A stretch of 64,000 nt of DNA from JACRCT01 sp049841135. GTDB taxonomy: Bacteria; Myxococcota; Myxococcia; Myxococcales; UBA5297. Positions 19,057 through 27,729 of this stretch are shown piece after piece (positions within the stretch are counted from its first letter, which is position 1; each line of letters begins with the position of its first letter). The translations under genes were made by a program, and so were the position numbers. The notes beneath the pieces are model-generated. The model ran no database searches. It had not been told where the DNA came from and was given only the letters and a program-made list of their open reading frames with translations. The stretch is taken from NCBI GenBank assembly GCA_049841135.1, contig JASGHK010000004.1, positions 1,612,001-1,676,000 of the forward strand. The letters run 5' to 3'.

Positions 19057-20298
19057 ATGAGCACGAACCATTCGATCGAGAAGCGCCACATCAAGGTCCT
19101 GCTGCTCGAGGGCGTCCACGCCAGCGCCGCCGAGGCCTTCCGCGCCGACGGCTACGAGTCCGTCGAGGAGATCCCCGGAGCCATCTCCGACGAGCTGCTC
19201 GCCGAGAAGCTGCGCGACGTGCACATCCTCGGCATCCGCTCGCGCACCCAGCTGACCGCCGGCGTGCTGGCCGAGGCCAAGAGGCTCGTCACCGTCGGCG
19301 CCTTCTGCATCGGCACCAACCAGGTCGACCTGGGCGTGGCGCGCGAGCGCGGCATCCCCGTCTTCAACGCGCCCTTCTCCAATACCCGCAGCGTCGCCGA
19401 GCTGGTGCTGGCGGAGATCGTCATGCTCCTGCGCGGCATCCCCGCCCGGAACGCGGCGACCCACCGCGGCGAGTGGCTCAAGACCGCCAGTGGCTCGCAC
19501 GAGGCCCGCGGCAAGACGCTGGGCATCGTCGGTTACGGCCACATCGGCACCCAGGTCGGCGTCCTCGCCGAAGCGCTGGGCATGCGCGTCCTCTTCTACG
19601 ACATCGAGACCAAGCTCGCCCTGGGCAACGCCCAGCCGGTCGCGAGCCTGGACCCGCTGCTCGAGCAGGCCGACATCGTCACCCTCCACGTCCCCGAGAC
19701 CCCGGCGACGCAGGGGATGATCGCCGCGGCGCAGCTGGCGAAGATGAAGCGCGGCACCTCGCTCATCAACGCCTCGCGCGGCACCGTCGTCGAGATCGAG
19801 GCGCTGGCCAAGGCGCTGGAGAGCAAGCATCTGGCGGGCGCGGCCATCGACGTCTACCCCGCCGAGCCCGAGTCCGGCAGCGAGCCGTTCGTCTCGCCGC
19901 TGCGCAGGTTCGACAACGTGCTGCTCACCCCGCACATCGGCGGCAGCACGGTCGAGGCGCAGCACCAGATCGGCCTGGAGGTGGCGACCAAGCTGCTCAA
20001 GTACAGCAACAACGGGTCGACGGTGGCCGCGGTGAACTTCCCCGAGGTCTCTCTGCCGGCGCAGCGCGGCCGGCAGCGCTTCCTGCACATCCACCACAAC
20101 GTGCCCGGCGTGCTCTCGCAGATCGACGCCGTCTTCTCGCGCCGCCGCGTGAACATCGCCAGCCAGTACCTGCAGACCGACCCCTTCATCGGCTACGTGG
20201 TCATCGACATCGACGCCGACGAGAAGACCGACAGCCAAGCGCTGCGCGAGCAGCTCGCGGCCATCGAGGGCACGGTCAAGACCAGGCTGCTGTACTAG
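19057..20298 (+). CDS. serA: D-3-phosphoglycerate dehydrogenase
   Basis: The enzyme oxidises 3-phosphoglycerate to phosphohydroxypyruvate, the first step of serine synthesis. At 413 residues it is the E. coli-type short form with a C-terminal ACT domain. The NAD motif is VGYGHIGTQVG near residue 155. Catalytic elements are NASRGTVVEIEAL (Arg), the following Glu, and TPHIGGST (His). The ACT part begins about residue 340 (HNVPGVLSQIDAVFSRR) and suggests feedback control by serine, as known for this form. It is a single gene flanked by a repeat element upstream and a convergent Cys-rich gene downstream (32 bases). Confidence 0.95.
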   Translation: MSTNHSIEKRHIKVLLLEGVHASAAEAFRADGYESVEEIPGAISDELLAEKLRDVHILGIRSRTQLTAGVLAEAKRLVTVGAFCIGTNQVDLGVARERGIPVFNAPFSNTRSVAELVLAEIVMLLRGIPARNAATHRGEWLKTASGSHEARGKTLGIVGYGHIGTQVGVLAEALGMRVLFYDIETKLALGNAQPVASLDPLLEQADIVTLHVPETPATQGMIAAAQLAKMKRGTSLINASRGTVVEIEALAKALESKHLAGAAIDVYPAEPESGSEPFVSPLRRFDNVLLTPHIGGSTVEAQHQIGLEVATKLLKYSNNGSTVAAVNFPEVSLPAQRGRQRFLHIHHNVPGVLSQIDAVFSRRRVNIASQYLQTDPFIGYVVIDIDADEKTDSQALREQLAAIEGTVKTRLLY

Positions 20299-20330
20299 GC
20301 CCCAGGCCTCAGGCTCCAGGCCCCGTCGCC

Positions 20331-22184
20331 CTATTGGCAGGATCCGGCGACGCAGCGCTGCCCGCCTGCGCAGGTCGTGCCGCAGGTGCCGCAGTTCCGG
20401 GCACTGCTCTTGAGGTCCACGCAGCTGCCGGAGCAGGCCGTGGTTCCGCTGGGGCAGGCGCATGCGCCGCTGACGCAGACCAGGTTCCCGCCGCAGCTCT
20501 GCGAGCAGAAGCCGCAGTGGCTCGCATCCGTCTGCAGGTCGGCGCAGGAGCCGCCGCACTTGGCGAGCCCGGAGGCACAGCTCGTCTCGCAGGCCCCGGC
20601 GCTGCACACCTCGCCCTGCGAGCATCGAGTTCCACAGCTTCCACAGTTGTTCGCGCTGCTCGAGAGGTCCACGCAGGACGCCGCGCCGCCTCCGGGGCCT
20701 CCGCCACCGCCCGCGCACGCCGTCTCGCCCGCCGGACAGGTGCAGGCCCCGGCGACGCACGACGCTCCATTGGCACAGGCCTGGCCGCACGTGCCGCAGT
20801 TGCGCGAGTCGGTCTGAGTGTCCACGCAGGTGCTCCCGCCGCCACCGCCGCCGCCGGAGCACCGGGTCAGACCGGCCGAGCAGGTCGTGGCGCAGACGCC
20901 GGCCTCGCACGCCCGCCCCGAACCGCAACGAACGCCGCACGAGCCGCAGTTGGTGTTGTCGGTGGCCAGATCGATGCAGGCAGAGTTGCACGTTGCCAGT
21001 CCGCTGCTGCAGATGCAGACACCCGCGACGCAGTTGGCGCCGGTGCCGCAGGCGGTGCCGCACTTGCCGCAGTCGAACGGACTCGACCTCAGGTCGACGC
21101 AGGCGCCGGAGCAGTCGGTGAGCCCCGCTGCGCAGGAGGTGGTGCAGGTTCCCGCCGAGCAGACCTGGGTCGCCGAGCAGGTGACGCCACAGCCGCCGCA
21201 GTTCGAGGGATCGGAGGCGGCCTCGATACAGACGCCCGCGCAGCGCGTCCCGCCGCCGTAGCACTGGCACTTTCCCACCTGGCAGCTCGTCCCGCCGCCG
21301 CAGACCACGTGGCAGCCGCCGCAGTTGGCGTTGTCGGAGAGCGTGTCGATGCAGGCGCCCGAGCACTGCGTCGAGCCGGTCGCGCAGGCGCAGGTCCCTG
21401 CCTGGCAAGTGGTGCCGGCGCCGCAGGCCTTGCCGCAGCCACCGCAGTTCTCGGTGTTCGTGAGCGGGTCCACGCAGCCTCCGCCGCATCGGCGCTGCCC
21501 CGTCGGACAGGCGGCGACGACGCACTGGCCGCCCTCGCAGCCGAATCCCGTGTCGCAGCCGTTGCCGCAAAGGCCGCAGTTGCGCTCGTCCGTCAGCACG
21601 TCGACGCAGGTGCCGCCGCAGTCCGTCGTCCCCGCGAGGCACACGCAGGCACCGGCCGCGCACGTCTTCCCCACGGTGCAGACCTGTTCGCACGTTCCGC
21701 AATGCGCTGGCTCGGCGGCGAGGTCCAGACAGGCGCCGCTGCCGCAGTCGGCGGTCCCGGCCGGGCAGAAGCAGTGCCCATCGGTGCAGCTCTGTCCCGA
21801 CGTGCAGGCCTTGCCGCAGCCGCCGCAGTTCGCAGCGTCGCTCGCTACGTCGACGCAAGCGCCGTCGCACGACGTCCGTCCCGCCGCGCAGTTCGGATCG
21901 ACGCAGGTGCCGGCAATGCAGGAGGCGCCGGTGGCGCACGCCGTGCCGCAGGCGCCGCAGTTCGCGGAATCAGAGGCGACGTCGACGCAGGCCCCCGAAC
22001 ATGCCACCGTCGCGCCGTCGCAGCCGTCGGTGTCTTCGATGCAGCGTCCCTTGGAGCAGCTCGTGCCGATGGGGCAGTCATCGTCGACGGCGCAGTACAG
22101 CGGCTCGCTGCGCGAGCAGGACAGGACGAGGGCGCAGAGCGCGGCGAGCGCCGCCGACGGGCGCGAGTTCGAGAGAGCGTGCAC
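20331..22184 (-). CDS. Cys-rich tandem-repeat lipoprotein (13 repeats)
   Basis: GTG at 22184 has GGAGG 6 bases upstream. A signal peptide ends in LVLSC, a lipobox. After a short Cys-containing linker come 13 repeats of about 40 residues with the pattern CxGxCVDxxxDxxNCGxCG then CxxGxxCxxGxC, as in Stig1-like domains found in many myxobacterial proteins. Repeats 10 and 11 carry poly-Gly inserts (GGGGGGGS and GGGGGPGGG). The even spacing of six to eight Cys per repeat implies disulfide-locked modules on the cell surface. No enzymatic domain is present. Adhesion or a structural role is an inference. Confidence 0.85.
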   Translation of the reverse strand: MHALSNSRPSAALAALCALVLSCSRSEPLYCAVDDDCPIGTSCSKGRCIEDTDGCDGATVACSGACVDVASDSANCGACGTACATGASCIAGTCVDPNCAAGRTSCDGACVDVASDAANCGGCGKACTSGQSCTDGHCFCPAGTADCGSGACLDLAAEPAHCGTCEQVCTVGKTCAAGACVCLAGTTDCGGTCVDVLTDERNCGLCGNGCDTGFGCEGGQCVVAACPTGQRRCGGGCVDPLTNTENCGGCGKACGAGTTCQAGTCACATGSTQCSGACIDTLSDNANCGGCHVVCGGGTSCQVGKCQCYGGGTRCAGVCIEAASDPSNCGGCGVTCSATQVCSAGTCTTSCAAGLTDCSGACVDLRSSPFDCGKCGTACGTGANCVAGVCICSSGLATCNSACIDLATDNTNCGSCGVRCGSGRACEAGVCATTCSAGLTRCSGGGGGGGSTCVDTQTDSRNCGTCGQACANGASCVAGACTCPAGETACAGGGGGPGGGAASCVDLSSSANNCGSCGTRCSQGEVCSAGACETSCASGLAKCGGSCADLQTDASHCGFCSQSCGGNLVCVSGACACPSGTTACSGSCVDLKSSARNCGTCGTTCAGGQRCVAGSCQ

Positions 22185-22260
22185 GGCTGCCTCCGGGCGG
22201 CCGCTGTCGCGCGGCCGTCAACCCCAGAGACACCAGGCACGCGTAGCCGATTGCCGGACG

Positions 22261-23007
22261 CTAGTGCTTGGCCAGGCACATCTCCGGCCCAAACCGCGGC
22301 ACGTGGTTGGGGCCGCTGGTCGCCAACTGCACTCGCCAGCCAGAGAAGTCGTCGCCGTGCGCGTTGTCACAACAGCCGTAGGCGTCGACGCTGCCCCAGC
22401 TTCCGTCGAGAGTGGCCCACGTCTCCTGGCGCACCGCGATGGTCTCGTTCGGGTCCGGGTAGATGCCCGGAGACGAGAAGTGGGTCTCGAGGTCCCAGCC
22501 GAAGAACGGGTCGTAGTCGAGCCCGAACGGTGCGTAGAAATTCATGGTCACCTTCAGCAGCGGATCGCACTGCGGCTCGCCGTGCAGCACGCTCCAGCTG
22601 GCGTCGGTGATGACCGGACCATGATCGCGCGGCGGCGGGCGCATGTCGCCGCAGTGGTTGTCGACCATCTTGCAGCTTCCCTGCTCGGAACAGATCTGCC
22701 CGTACCAGCAGGTGCTGGGGCCGTCGAACTGCGGCGAGAACGTCGTAGCCTCGGGGTTGCACTGGATTGGCCGGCAGTACCCCTCCTGGCACACCTCTCC
22801 CGGGCACGCGTGTTGGTCGCCAAACTTGCACGGCTTGAGCGAGCCAGCATCCGGATGCGAGGCATCGACGCCCGCCTGCCCGGCGTCGGGTCCCGCGTCG
22901 GCGCAGGCTGGATTGCCATCGCAGTACTGCTGGTAGGCGAAGTCGAAGTCGCAGGAAGCGGCAACCAGCGCACCGGCCAGCGAGACAAGCGCCAGGACGT
23001 TCCTCAT
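22261..23007 (-). CDS. hypothetical Cys-containing lipoprotein
   Basis: ATG at 23007 overlaps the upstream stop as ATGA and has GGGGAG ahead of it. The 248-residue product has a signal peptide with lipobox VAASC at residues 14-18, then an Asp/Gly/Ala-rich linker typical of surface lipoproteins. Some 14 Cys are spread over the rest (for example CPGEVCQEGYC). The C-terminal half has a beta-rich pattern with many Trp and Asp. The function is unknown. It is the last gene of the sigma-factor operon, so it may be an envelope target co-expressed under that sigma. Confidence 0.7.
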   Translation of the reverse strand: MRNVLALVSLAGALVAASCDFDFAYQQYCDGNPACADAGPDAGQAGVDASHPDAGSLKPCKFGDQHACPGEVCQEGYCRPIQCNPEATTFSPQFDGPSTCWYGQICSEQGSCKMVDNHCGDMRPPPRDHGPVITDASWSVLHGEPQCDPLLKVTMNFYAPFGLDYDPFFGWDLETHFSSPGIYPDPNETIAVRQETWATLDGSWGSVDAYGCCDNAHGDDFSGWRVQLATSGPNHVPRFGPEMCLAKH

Positions 23008-24362
23008 GGCAGGCTCCCCGACAAGCCCACCGCCAGCCCACCCGAAGCCATCGGCGCGACGCCCACGACGATTCTGGGAGGTTCTTCGCCGGAGCCCGCC
23101 TGCACGAAGCCGACGATGCCTGCCGCCAACGCGGCGACCGCCACTCCAGTGAGCACCAGGCTCGTCGTCTGCAGCGTCTTGCCGTCCTCGCGAACGCCAG
23201 GAGCATCCTCGGGCCGCACCGACCTGTTCATCAGGGCGTCGTACTTGAGCTTGGCGCCGACCGCGCAGCCGCCCGCGACGATGGCCGACGCCGCGCCGAC
23301 CGCGGTCGGGATCCACGGCCAGGTCTTCGAGATCGTGCTCGGTGCGGACAGCCGGCCCTCGATGGACAGGCTCACTGCAGGCGCAGCCTGGGCGACTCGA
23401 GGAGCGTCGACCTCGGTCGTCCGCTCCCCAGCTGCGCTCGCCTTGGCCTTCCCATCAGTCCCATCAGTCCCATCAGTCCCATCAGTCCCATCGGTCGCAT
23501 CGGTCCCATTCGTCCCAGGAACAGGGGCCGGTGGCGGTTTGGGCGACCAAGCAGGATCCGCGGGAGCAGCCGCAACGGTCGGCTCCGCTGGCACGGGCTC
23601 AGGGCTTGGTGCTGGCGGCAGCTCCGGGGTCGCCGCAGGCTCGAGCTTCGCTGCGGCTTCGGTGGGCTGCGGGGTCGGCGCGACGACGACCGCGGCAGGC
23701 TCGACCTGAACCGTCGTCGGACCAGCCACCGAGGGTGCTGGCTCAGGTTGGGCAGGTGGCGGCCGCTCGGTCCCAGTCCAAGGATTCGTGTGGCCGTCCT
23801 GCCGCCCGGACGCTGGCCTGGACACCTCCGGCTTGGCGTTGCGGACTGGCTCGGGCCGAAGCGGCTCGCTGCGCACCGGCTCGGTCCTGACCGCCCGCAC
23901 CGGCTCCGCCCGCGTCGCCGCTTCCGCGCGCCTCGGCTCGGGCCTCGTGGCTGGCTGCGGCTCGGTCACCGCGACGCTCTCCTCCGGGACGGGTTCATCG
24001 GCAGGCCAGCGGGCCAGCAGCCGGACCTCGACGGCGATGGCGCGCGCCCTCTCGAACGGATTGGCGTCGGCCTTGACCTGCACCGTTCCGCTCGCGAAGC
24101 GCTGCCGCTGGCGCGCCTCGATCCGATAGCGCCCGCGCGCCTCCTCGGTCACGGCGATGGCCAGACACCGGGCGCAGGGCCCGGCGCCCGGGGTACCCAG
24201 GACGACGCTCGCCCCGGTGACGACCAGCGCGCGGGAGATGGCGTGGGCGAACTCCGGCTGGTCGGCCCCCGACGCGGAGCGGGCGACGACCTGGAGCTCG
24301 GGCGCCGGGGACGCGACCTGCTGCATCGCCACGGCCATCAGCGCCAGCAGGGTCGCCTTCAC
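23004..24362 (-). CDS. Pro-rich membrane protein of the ECF-sigma operon
   Basis: This 452-residue protein has an N-terminal signal peptide and a small exported domain (about 20-125). A long Pro/Glu/Ala-rich linker follows, holding a TDG repeat (DGTDGTDGTDG, encoded by a 9-base minisatellite at 23451-23504). Two membrane segments lie near residues 360 (IPTAVGAASAIVAGGCAVGA) and 405 (LVLTGVAVAALAAGIVGFV). The layout suggests a protein spanning the periplasm, but no domain was recognised. It lies 13 bases after the FecR-like gene and overlaps the lipoprotein gene, so it belongs to that operon. Confidence 0.7.
   Translation of the reverse strand: MKATLLALMAVAMQQVASPAPELQVVARSASGADQPEFAHAISRALVVTGASVVLGTPGAGPCARCLAIAVTEEARGRYRIEARQRQRFASGTVQVKADANPFERARAIAVEVRLLARWPADEPVPEESVAVTEPQPATRPEPRRAEAATRAEPVRAVRTEPVRSEPLRPEPVRNAKPEVSRPASGRQDGHTNPWTGTERPPPAQPEPAPSVAGPTTVQVEPAAVVVAPTPQPTEAAAKLEPAATPELPPAPSPEPVPAEPTVAAAPADPAWSPKPPPAPVPGTNGTDATDGTDGTDGTDGTDGKAKASAAGERTTEVDAPRVAQAAPAVSLSIEGRLSAPSTISKTWPWIPTAVGAASAIVAGGCAVGAKLKYDALMNRSVRPEDAPGVREDGKTLQTTSLVLTGVAVAALAAGIVGFVQAGSGEEPPRIVVGVAPMASGGLAVGLSGSLP
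23451..23504. repeat. 9-base minisatellite coding a TDG/GTD repeat
   Basis: About five copies of CCCATCAGT follow each other, the last ones degenerate (TCGGTCGCATCGGT). The array keeps the reading frame and lies in the linker of the gene at 23004, so copy number can change without a frameshift. Confidence 0.75.
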
Positions 24363-24374
24363 CGTCTCTCCTCG

Positions 24375-25483
24375 CTACTCCGAAGCGGCGCGAGACCGCG
24401 CCTGCCCGGCGTGGACCCCGTCGGGGAAGCGGCGCAGATAGTCCCGCCAAGCCTGCGGTGCCTTGGCAGCATCCACCTGCTCGAGCAGGAGCGCCAGTTC
24501 CGCTGCGGCGTTGTCGGCCCACAGCGGCCGCTCGCCTTCGGGGAGCATCTCCAGGGCGTGCCGGTACTGCTCGACCGCGGCAGAGCGGTTGCCGCTGCCG
24601 GAGAGCGACCAGGCCAGGAGGGCATAGGCCTCGGCCCGCTCCGAGACGTCGAGCTCGGTCGCCAGCAGGTCGGACAGGCGCTGCTGCGCGCCGGCGAAGT
24701 CGCCGCGGTCGAGCGAGGCCTGCGCGGCGTCGCGCAGCGCCTTGCGGTAGGCGGCCGGGGTCTCGACCTTGGTGGTCTCCCCGGCCTTGACGAAGACCGG
24801 CGAGCGGCCGCCGCCGTAGGGCTTGACCTCGACCAGCCCCTCGGCGACCGAGACCGACGTTCCCTTCTCGTCGCGGATGACCTGGAAGCGCGTGCCGTGG
24901 ACCCGCACCTCGGCGTCCGGGGTGCAGACGGCGACCGTGCGCCCGCCCTTGAGCTTGGGGACCTGCAGAGAGACCGAGCCGGCGCCCAAAAAGAGCCGCT
25001 CCTCGTCCTTGCCCGACGGGACCCGCTCGACCTTGCCGATCTCGATGCGGACCTCGGCCCCGCTCTCGAGCACCGCCTGGCGGGCGCCGGTGTTGGAGGT
25101 GGAGGCGATTCTGCTCGCCGACCGCCAGGACTGGGACGGCGGGGGTGCTCGGGCCGGAGAAGACGAAGAAGGCGAGCGCGGCGGCGGCCGCGGCGGCGGC
25201 GAAGCCGGTGCCCAGGTACGGCAGCCACTGCCGCAGAGACAGCTTGCGGCGCTGGGCGGCGGCAGCCTTGCCCGCCGCGCGGGCGATGGCCTCGAACGGC
25301 GGCGGCCTCACCGGCATCGACGGGAAGCTCGGCCAGGGCGTGGTCGACCACCTTCAGGGCCGAGGCCGCGGAGCGGCACGCGTCGCAGTGGCCGAGGTGC
25401 TCGTCGAGCTCCGGCACCCCGTGCGGCAAGGCGCCGGAGGTGAAGAAACGCTCACGAATGGAGATGCAGTCAGTCATGGTCAT
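24375..25483 (-). pseudogene. FecR-like anti-sigma/sensor gene with two frameshifts
   Basis: ATG at 25483 overlaps the sigma stop as ATGA. The three reading frames join as follows. Frame one gives the zinc-finger anti-sigma motif LDEHLGHCDACRSAASALK. Frame two, after a shift near 25303, gives PPPFEAIARAAG and a membrane segment (LGTGFAAAAAAAALAFFVF). Frame three, after a shift near 25110, gives a FecR domain (VHGTRFQVIRDEKGTSVSV) and a TPR-like tail. Removing one C from the GCC run at 25303 restores the join. This is the expected partner of the adjacent sigma factor: an inner-membrane protein that binds sigma inside and senses a signal outside. Either both shifts are sequencing errors or the gene is dead. 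Confidence 0.75.
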
Positions 25484-26085
25484 CGGCCCTCCCCCTCGAG
25501 CAGCGCCGAAGAGTCGGATAGTCCGGCCGCCGCCGCCCTCTCGGCCAGCTCGGCACGCGCGCGCGCCAGCCGCGAGAGGATGGTGCCGCGGGGCTCGTCG
25601 CTCATCTGCGCGATCTCCGCGGCCGTGTAGCCCTCGGCCTGGAGCAGGAGCGCCGCCTTCTTCTCGGGCTCCATCTCGTCCAGCACAGCGAGGATCTTGC
25701 GAGTCATGTCCCGGTCCGCCAGCCACGGCTCGGGCGAAGGGCCCGACTCCGGCGAGGCCGGCGTGTTCTTCACGCGCCGCGACTCGCCGCGGATGGCGTT
25801 GAAGCCGCGGCGCAGCGCGATGCCGGTCAGCCAGGTCGACAGCTTGGTCTCGCCGCGGAAGCTGCCCACGTTCTTGAAGGCGGCGATGAAGGTCTCCTGG
25901 AGGATCTCCTCGGCCACCGCCTGGTTGCGCACCAGCCGGACGAGGATGCGCAGGAGGGACGCGGCATGGACCTCGTAGCACTCGCGGTAGGCGTCGTCCT
26001 CGCCCGCGGCGAGCCGGGACAGGAGCGCCCGCTCGCCTGCGGCTCCTGGCAGAAACGCAATGCCGACGCGCTTGTCCACGGTCAC
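25480..26085 (-). CDS. ECF RNA polymerase sigma factor
   Basis: The start is taken as GTG 26085 (VTVDKRVGIAFLPG); GTG 26079 is also possible. The roughly 201-residue protein has sigma region 2 (RNQAVAEEILQETFIAAFKN and STWLTGIALRRGFNAIR) and region 4 (YTAAEIAQMSDEPRGTILSR), and lacks regions 1 and 3, as expected for extracytoplasmic-function sigmas. It should direct polymerase to its own promoter and to envelope genes. Its stop overlaps the FecR-like gene, which would hold it inactive at the membrane. A promoter of ECF type lies upstream at 26188-26214. Confidence 0.9.
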   Translation of the reverse strand: MTVDKRVGIAFLPGAAGERALLSRLAAGEDDAYRECYEVHAASLLRILVRLVRNQAVAEEILQETFIAAFKNVGSFRGETKLSTWLTGIALRRGFNAIRGESRRVKNTPASPESGPSPEPWLADRDMTRKILAVLDEMEPEKKAALLLQAEGYTAAEIAQMSDEPRGTILSRLARARAELAERAAAAGLSDSSALLEGEGR

Positions 26086-26187
26086 CTCGTGCCCCTCTTG
26101 CCTGCTGGAGAGACACCGCCTCGGCGAAGCTGATTGCGCCGAGCGGCCAGATTGAACCACCGTAACGGCCGCCTCCGCCAGCCGCAG

Positions 26188-26214
26188 AACGCCCTGCAAA
26201 TCCGGCAGGTTACA
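26188..26214 (-). promoter_or_regulatory. candidate ECF-type promoter of the sigma operon
   Basis: On the minus strand TGTAACC (26208-26214) is followed after 16 bases by CGTT (26188-26191). This is the -35/-10 spacing and AAC core usual for ECF sigmas and suggests autoregulation. The sigma start is about 100 bases downstream. Confidence 0.4.
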
Positions 26215-26273
26215 GAATAGCGGCGGCCGTGCCCCGAAGGCCCGGCCGCCGCGACGCCCCTTCCGTATCGCGC

Positions 26274-26450
26274 TTAGCGCCCCTCGGCGGCGCCTTCGCG
26301 AGCCCCTTCTCCGCCCTTCTGACCGCCGCCGCGGTGGCCACCGCCCTTGCGCTCGGGGAGCTGGATGGCCGTCCCATCCAGGGTCGCGGTGCCGCAGTCC
26401 GGGCCGTTGATCAGGGCATGGACGGTGCCGTCGGCTTCGGTCCATCCTGG
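26274..26450 (-). pseudogene. truncated 3' end of a host gene, abutting an IS66 relic
   Basis: An open minus-strand frame ends here with a Gly-rich tail (ERKGGGHRGGGQKGGEGARE) after a beta-like stretch VHALINGPDCGTATLDG. The codon pattern is plausible but the frame runs upstream only through the relic of an IS66 transposase on the other strand. A 10-base hairpin (26220-26229 / 26243-26252) follows the stop. I read it as the tail of a host gene cut by the older insertion; the evidence is thin. Confidence 0.35.
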
Positions 26451-26600
26451 CGAGCTGCGACTTGGCCGACGTGAACCCCGTTGAGTACTTCGCGGACGTC
26501 CTCCCGAGACTGGCGCGCGGCGTCGACATCGCCCGAGACATCCCGGCAATGCTCCCCGCAGCCTGGAAGGCGGCCCGAGCGGCCGCTGCTCCGCAGTAGT
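26439..26600 (+). pseudogene. IS66-type transposase C-terminal relic
   Basis: The plus strand reads LRSILASCDLADVNPVEYF and then LPRLARGVDIARDIPAMLP, AAWKAARAA and a TAG stop. This matches the C-terminal domain of IS66 TnpC but differs from the tnpC of the IS66 element at 26868. Nothing upstream continues it, so only about 50 residues remain. It marks an older, independent IS66 event about 270 bases from the present one. Confidence 0.6.
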
Positions 26601-26708
26601 CCCGGCTCGCGCCCGCGAACAGCGCCGGGCGTGGTGGTGGCATCCGCAATCCGCTGCGCCTGGAGTGCTCCTCTCCTCGAGGATGCGCCTTCGCGCTTCA
26701 CCCGTCAG

Positions 26709-26864
26709 TCAGGGTACGGACCGGCGGATGGATACGGTGTTGCTCGCCTGCTCGAGCCCCTCGGAGATCGACGAGAGCACGTCCGAGTTCCCGCTGCTGC
26801 ACGCCACTCCGCCGACCATCGCCCCCGCCACCACTGCCGCCGCCCACGCCCTCGTCGCCGCCAT
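26709..26864 (-). CDS. small lipoprotein gene cut off from its ribosome site by IS66
   Basis: ATG at 26864 begins MAATRAWAAAVVAGAMVGGV followed by ACSSGNSD, a signal peptide with a lipobox ending in Cys. The 51-residue frame ends at 26709 with RRSVP. The ATG lies inside the target duplication of the IS66 element. Its Shine-Dalgarno AGGAGG is now at 35562-35567 on the other side of the element; in the uninterrupted site it would sit 7 bases before the ATG. The new upstream sequence (IS66 terminal repeat) has no such site, so expression is probably lost. The short C-terminus may itself be truncated. Confidence 0.6.
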   Translation of the reverse strand: MAATRAWAAAVVAGAMVGGVACSSGNSDVLSSISEGLEQASNTVSIRRSVP

Positions 26865-26867
26865 TTG
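26860..26867. repeat. IS66 target-site duplication, left copy
   Basis: GCCATTTG directly precedes the left IS66 end GTATCC and recurs at 35550-35557. Eight bases is the duplication length known for IS66. Confidence 0.9.
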
Positions 26868-26913
26868 GTATCCGTCCGGCGGGACGCGTGGGTGACGCGG
26901 AAGGACGCGGGTG

Positions 26914-27160
26914 CTACCTCGTCGACGGATGCTCGACGAGTTCGCCCAGGCTGACTTTGCGGAAGACGTTGGCAGCGAGCCGCTGCTGCGCGTCCTTGTC
27001 CTCGAGGGTCTTTTTCCAGTTGGCCGGGGCTAGCTCCATTACGCGCTTCACGGGCCAGCCCGGCAGCAGGCAGAAGAGGTCGCGCAGGTAGGCGTGCGGC
27101 TCGATGCCGTGGAGTTGGCAGCTGGCGAGGAGCGAGACGAAGGTTGCGTTGGTCCGACCG
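26914..27160 (-). pseudogene. IS66 tnpC, C-terminal fragment
   Basis: Reading from the IS21-like junction, the frame gives GRTNATFVSLLASCQLHGIE, then PHAYLRDLFCLLP and PVKRVMELAPANWKK to a stop at 26914. This is the TnpC C-terminal domain (IS66 C). It joins in frame to the fragment at 31784-33069 once the IS21-like element and one CGACCG copy are removed (restoring EDGGRTNATF). Confidence 0.88.
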
Positions 27161-27259
27161 TCTTCAGCGGCGGTCTCGGAGTGATCCACTTCCGGCGGTT
27201 TGGGTGATCCATCTCGGGTTGCGTGCGGGAGGTTGTCCGGCTGGATTCCCGAGGGGATC

Positions 27260-27301
27260 AAAAACGCCACCGCCGAAGGCGGTCCCACGCCTCCGGCGGT
27301 G
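27260..27301 (-). terminator. intrinsic terminator of the IS21-like operon
   Basis: On the minus strand an 8-base stem (CACCGCCG/CGGCGGTG, 27268-27301, extended by GGCG/CGCC inside) is followed closely by TTTTT (27260-27264). It lies about 120 bases after the stop of the last gene of the element. Confidence 0.7.
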
Positions 27302-27420
27302 CGAGTCGGCTTGAATGTGGGAGGGCGCCCAGGGCCTACGCGGATTCCGTCGGGTCGCGGGATGTCTCGCCAGGCAGAGCCCGCTCTTCGGCTGACCTCG
27401 CAGGCCCCGGGCAGAAGCGG

Positions 27421-27729
27421 TCAGAAGGGGATGTCGCCGTCAGCGCCGGAGCAGTCGTCGCAGTCGAGGCGCGAGCCTCTACGGGCGAGGTCGTCGTAGG
27501 AGGTCAGGATGGTGTGCAGGCTCAGCGCGCAGGCCAGCACGGCCTCGGCGAGCAGCGGCAGCGGTTCGTGGGGGCCGTAGGCGCTGTGGTCGTCGAGGTC
27601 GGGGTGCCGGGCCTTGAGCGCACGGATGGCGAGGACGAGGTTGGCATCCAAGGCGGAGAGGATGGCGCGCTGGGGCTCGTCGTGGAGTTCGGCCGGCGAG
27701 GGCATGCCGAGGAAGAACGGGCTCTTCAT
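27421..27729 (-). CDS. small accessory protein of the IS21-like element
   Basis: ATG at 27729 overlaps the istB stop as ATGA, so this 102-residue protein is translated with the transposition genes. It is mostly helical (ILSALDANLVLAIRALKARH), and ends in an acidic Cys-containing tail (LDCDDCSGADGDIPF). No family was recognised. Its fixed place in the operon argues for a role in transposition, control or immunity rather than a passenger. Confidence 0.65.
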   Translation of the reverse strand: MKSPFFLGMPSPAELHDEPQRAILSALDANLVLAIRALKARHPDLDDHSAYGPHEPLPLLAEAVLACALSLHTILTSYDDLARRGSRLDCDDCSGADGDIPF

